Below are positions 13,694 to 14,556 of a stretch of 14,556 nt of DNA, in pieces (within the stretch, counting starts at the first letter, position 1; each line of letters begins with the position of its first letter). The stretch spans positions 1 through 14,556 of the forward strand of contig DYSM01000038.1 of assembly GCA_020718265.1 (NCBI GenBank), written 5' to 3'. The DNA comes from Draconibacterium orientale. Its GTDB lineage: Bacteria; Bacteroidota; Bacteroidia; Bacteroidales; JAADGE01. A program made the translations under genes and the position numbers. Below the pieces are notes generated by a model that ran no database searches, was not told where the DNA came from, and saw only the letters and a program-made list of their open reading frames with translations.

Positions 13694-14485
13694 TTATTTT
13701 ACTTTTTTATAGGTTCCTGCGCCTGTTTTAGTTCCGCCCATACATGTTCCGTCTCCGTCATCCGTAATTTTTACTGAATTTTTTGAAAATGCAAATGTAT
13801 ATGCACAAGCGGATTCTGTATCTCTGTAAACACCATTATTCCCATCTCGAAAAAAAAGACCTTCAACTTCAGCTTCCCCACTGCCGTCTGCAGCAGACAA
13901 ATTAAACATATATGAACCTCTGTCAAAAGCTTCTACTGTAAGAGATTTTACGGTAGAGGCTGTATTTGCTTCGTAAGTTCCGACAATTTCCCCGATAGAT
14001 TCAACTTTACTGTCTGTTTTTTCTAATTTCTCAGTATCATGACTTTTTACAACCTTCATATCCACAATTTTCCATGCTCCGCCGAATGATTGCAAATAGA
14101 ATTTTTGCTTAAATGTTTTGTCTCCGTTTACTTCATCTTGATACGTTACTTCGGCATAGATCATCTTTTTTCCGTTTTCGTCAACAGGAATATCCATCAC
14201 CGTAGCTGTTGTTTTTACAATTCCGCCGAACGCTTTTGTTGATGAGAATTTTTCATAAGTGCCCCACTCCTCGTTCTTTTGATGCTCGTATGCTCCGGCA
14301 TAATCTCTTTTTCCTAACTTTTCGAGGAACAGCCGCAACGCACCTTCGGGATTATTATCGCTGTAACTCAATCCGGTTACAATTGGTTCCGTGTCAACTG
14401 ATCCGCTATCAGACGAATCGACCGAGCCGCAGCCTGCAAATGCTGCAAAAAGCAGTAATGTTGCAAAAAAATAGAGTTTTTTCAT
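13694..14485 (-). CDS. Lipoprotein with an NTF2-like (DUF4878-type) domain
   Basis: A 263-residue lipoprotein. The signal is MKKLYFFATLLLFAAF followed by A-G-C19, and the mature end begins C-G-S-V-D with a Ser/Asp-rich linker to about 45. Residues 46-148 (NPEGALRLFLEKLGKRDYAG through AWKIVDMKVV) have the alternating helix and strand pattern and the closing W-K-I-V-D strand of NTF2-like/DUF4878 lipoproteins. The C-terminal 100 residues form a separate, probably beta-rich domain with two cysteines (in SACAYTF and TCMGG) that could pair. It ends GAGTYKKVK, a pattern I associate with uncharacterised exported proteins. The role is unknown. It is the first gene of a unit with the DUF4870 gene. No clear promoter was found in the 71 bases upstream. 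Unlike the other lipoproteins here it lacks a C-K-K-D end, so it may stay periplasmic. Confidence 0.78.
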   Translation of the reverse strand: MKKLYFFATLLLFAAFAGCGSVDSSDSGSVDTEPIVTGLSYSDNNPEGALRLFLEKLGKRDYAGAYEHQKNEEWGTYEKFSSTKAFGGIVKTTATVMDIPVDENGKKMIYAEVTYQDEVNGDKTFKQKFYLQSFGGAWKIVDMKVVKSHDTEKLEKTDSKVESIGEIVGTYEANTASTVKSLTVEAFDRGSYMFNLSAADGSGEAEVEGLFFRDGNNGVYRDTESACAYTFAFSKNSVKITDDGDGTCMGGTKTGAGTYKKVK

Positions 14486-14556
14486 GTTTAATAGAATTTT
14501 TGTCTTTAGGAATTGTAAAGAAATAAAGTATACAGAATTGGCGTAGTAATTTTGTT

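Overview
The window reads as chromosomal DNA of a member of the Bacteroidota. Four things point there: repeated promoter elements of the Bacteroidota type (TTTG, about 19-22 bases, then TAnnTTTG), poor Shine-Dalgarno sequences, an HD hydrolase followed by lpxD-lpxC-lpxA with an LpxC that carries a C-terminal extension, and several lipoproteins whose mature ends begin C-K-K-D or C-K-D. The DNA is AT-rich, most strongly between genes. It looks like a core region with a few accessory genes; no phage, insertion sequence or CRISPR array is visible.

Layout. (1) 177-2141: thymidine kinase (minus strand) diverging from an HD-domain dNTPase-like phosphohydrolase. (2) 2142-4611: an accessory island with an AT-rich intergenic stretch, a 233-residue lipoprotein (minus), and an apparent plus-strand unit of a 75-residue cysteine-containing lipoprotein and a five-helix DoxX/MauE-like membrane protein fused to a periplasmic thioredoxin domain. 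A perfect 14-bp hairpin separates the last two. (3) 4619-7819: the lipid A operon lpxD-lpxC-lpxA under its own promoter. (4) 7940-8938: a family 2 glycosyltransferase. (5) 8957-10099: an AAA_14/DUF4143 ATPase behind two near-identical 18-bp palindromes that overlap its promoter. (6) 10175-12247: hflX diverging from a lipoprotein DNA/RNA nonspecific nuclease. (7) 12315-12398: tRNA-Leu(CAA) with its own promoter and terminator. (8) 12502-14485, all minus: a PspA/IM30-family protein, a DUF4870 membrane protein and an NTF2-like lipoprotein, the last two probably co-transcribed.

How the genes work together. LpxA, LpxC and LpxD carry out the first acylation, the committed deacetylation and the second acylation of lipid A synthesis. 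The glycosyltransferase may act in the cell envelope too, but its substrate is unknown. The small cysteine lipoprotein and the DoxX-thioredoxin fusion could be a periplasmic thiol-disulfide enzyme and its client or partner.

Main points for a second look. (a) The extension on LpxC aligns with the FabZ domain usual in Bacteroidota, but the stretch carrying the dehydratase active-site histidine is deleted, so it looks like a pseudo-FabZ. (b) The cysteine lipoprotein / hairpin / DoxX-thioredoxin unit sits between the HD gene and lpxD, which I recall as neighbours in many relatives. (c) The tandem palindromes look like a repressor site. All assignments come from reading motifs by eye, without database searches.
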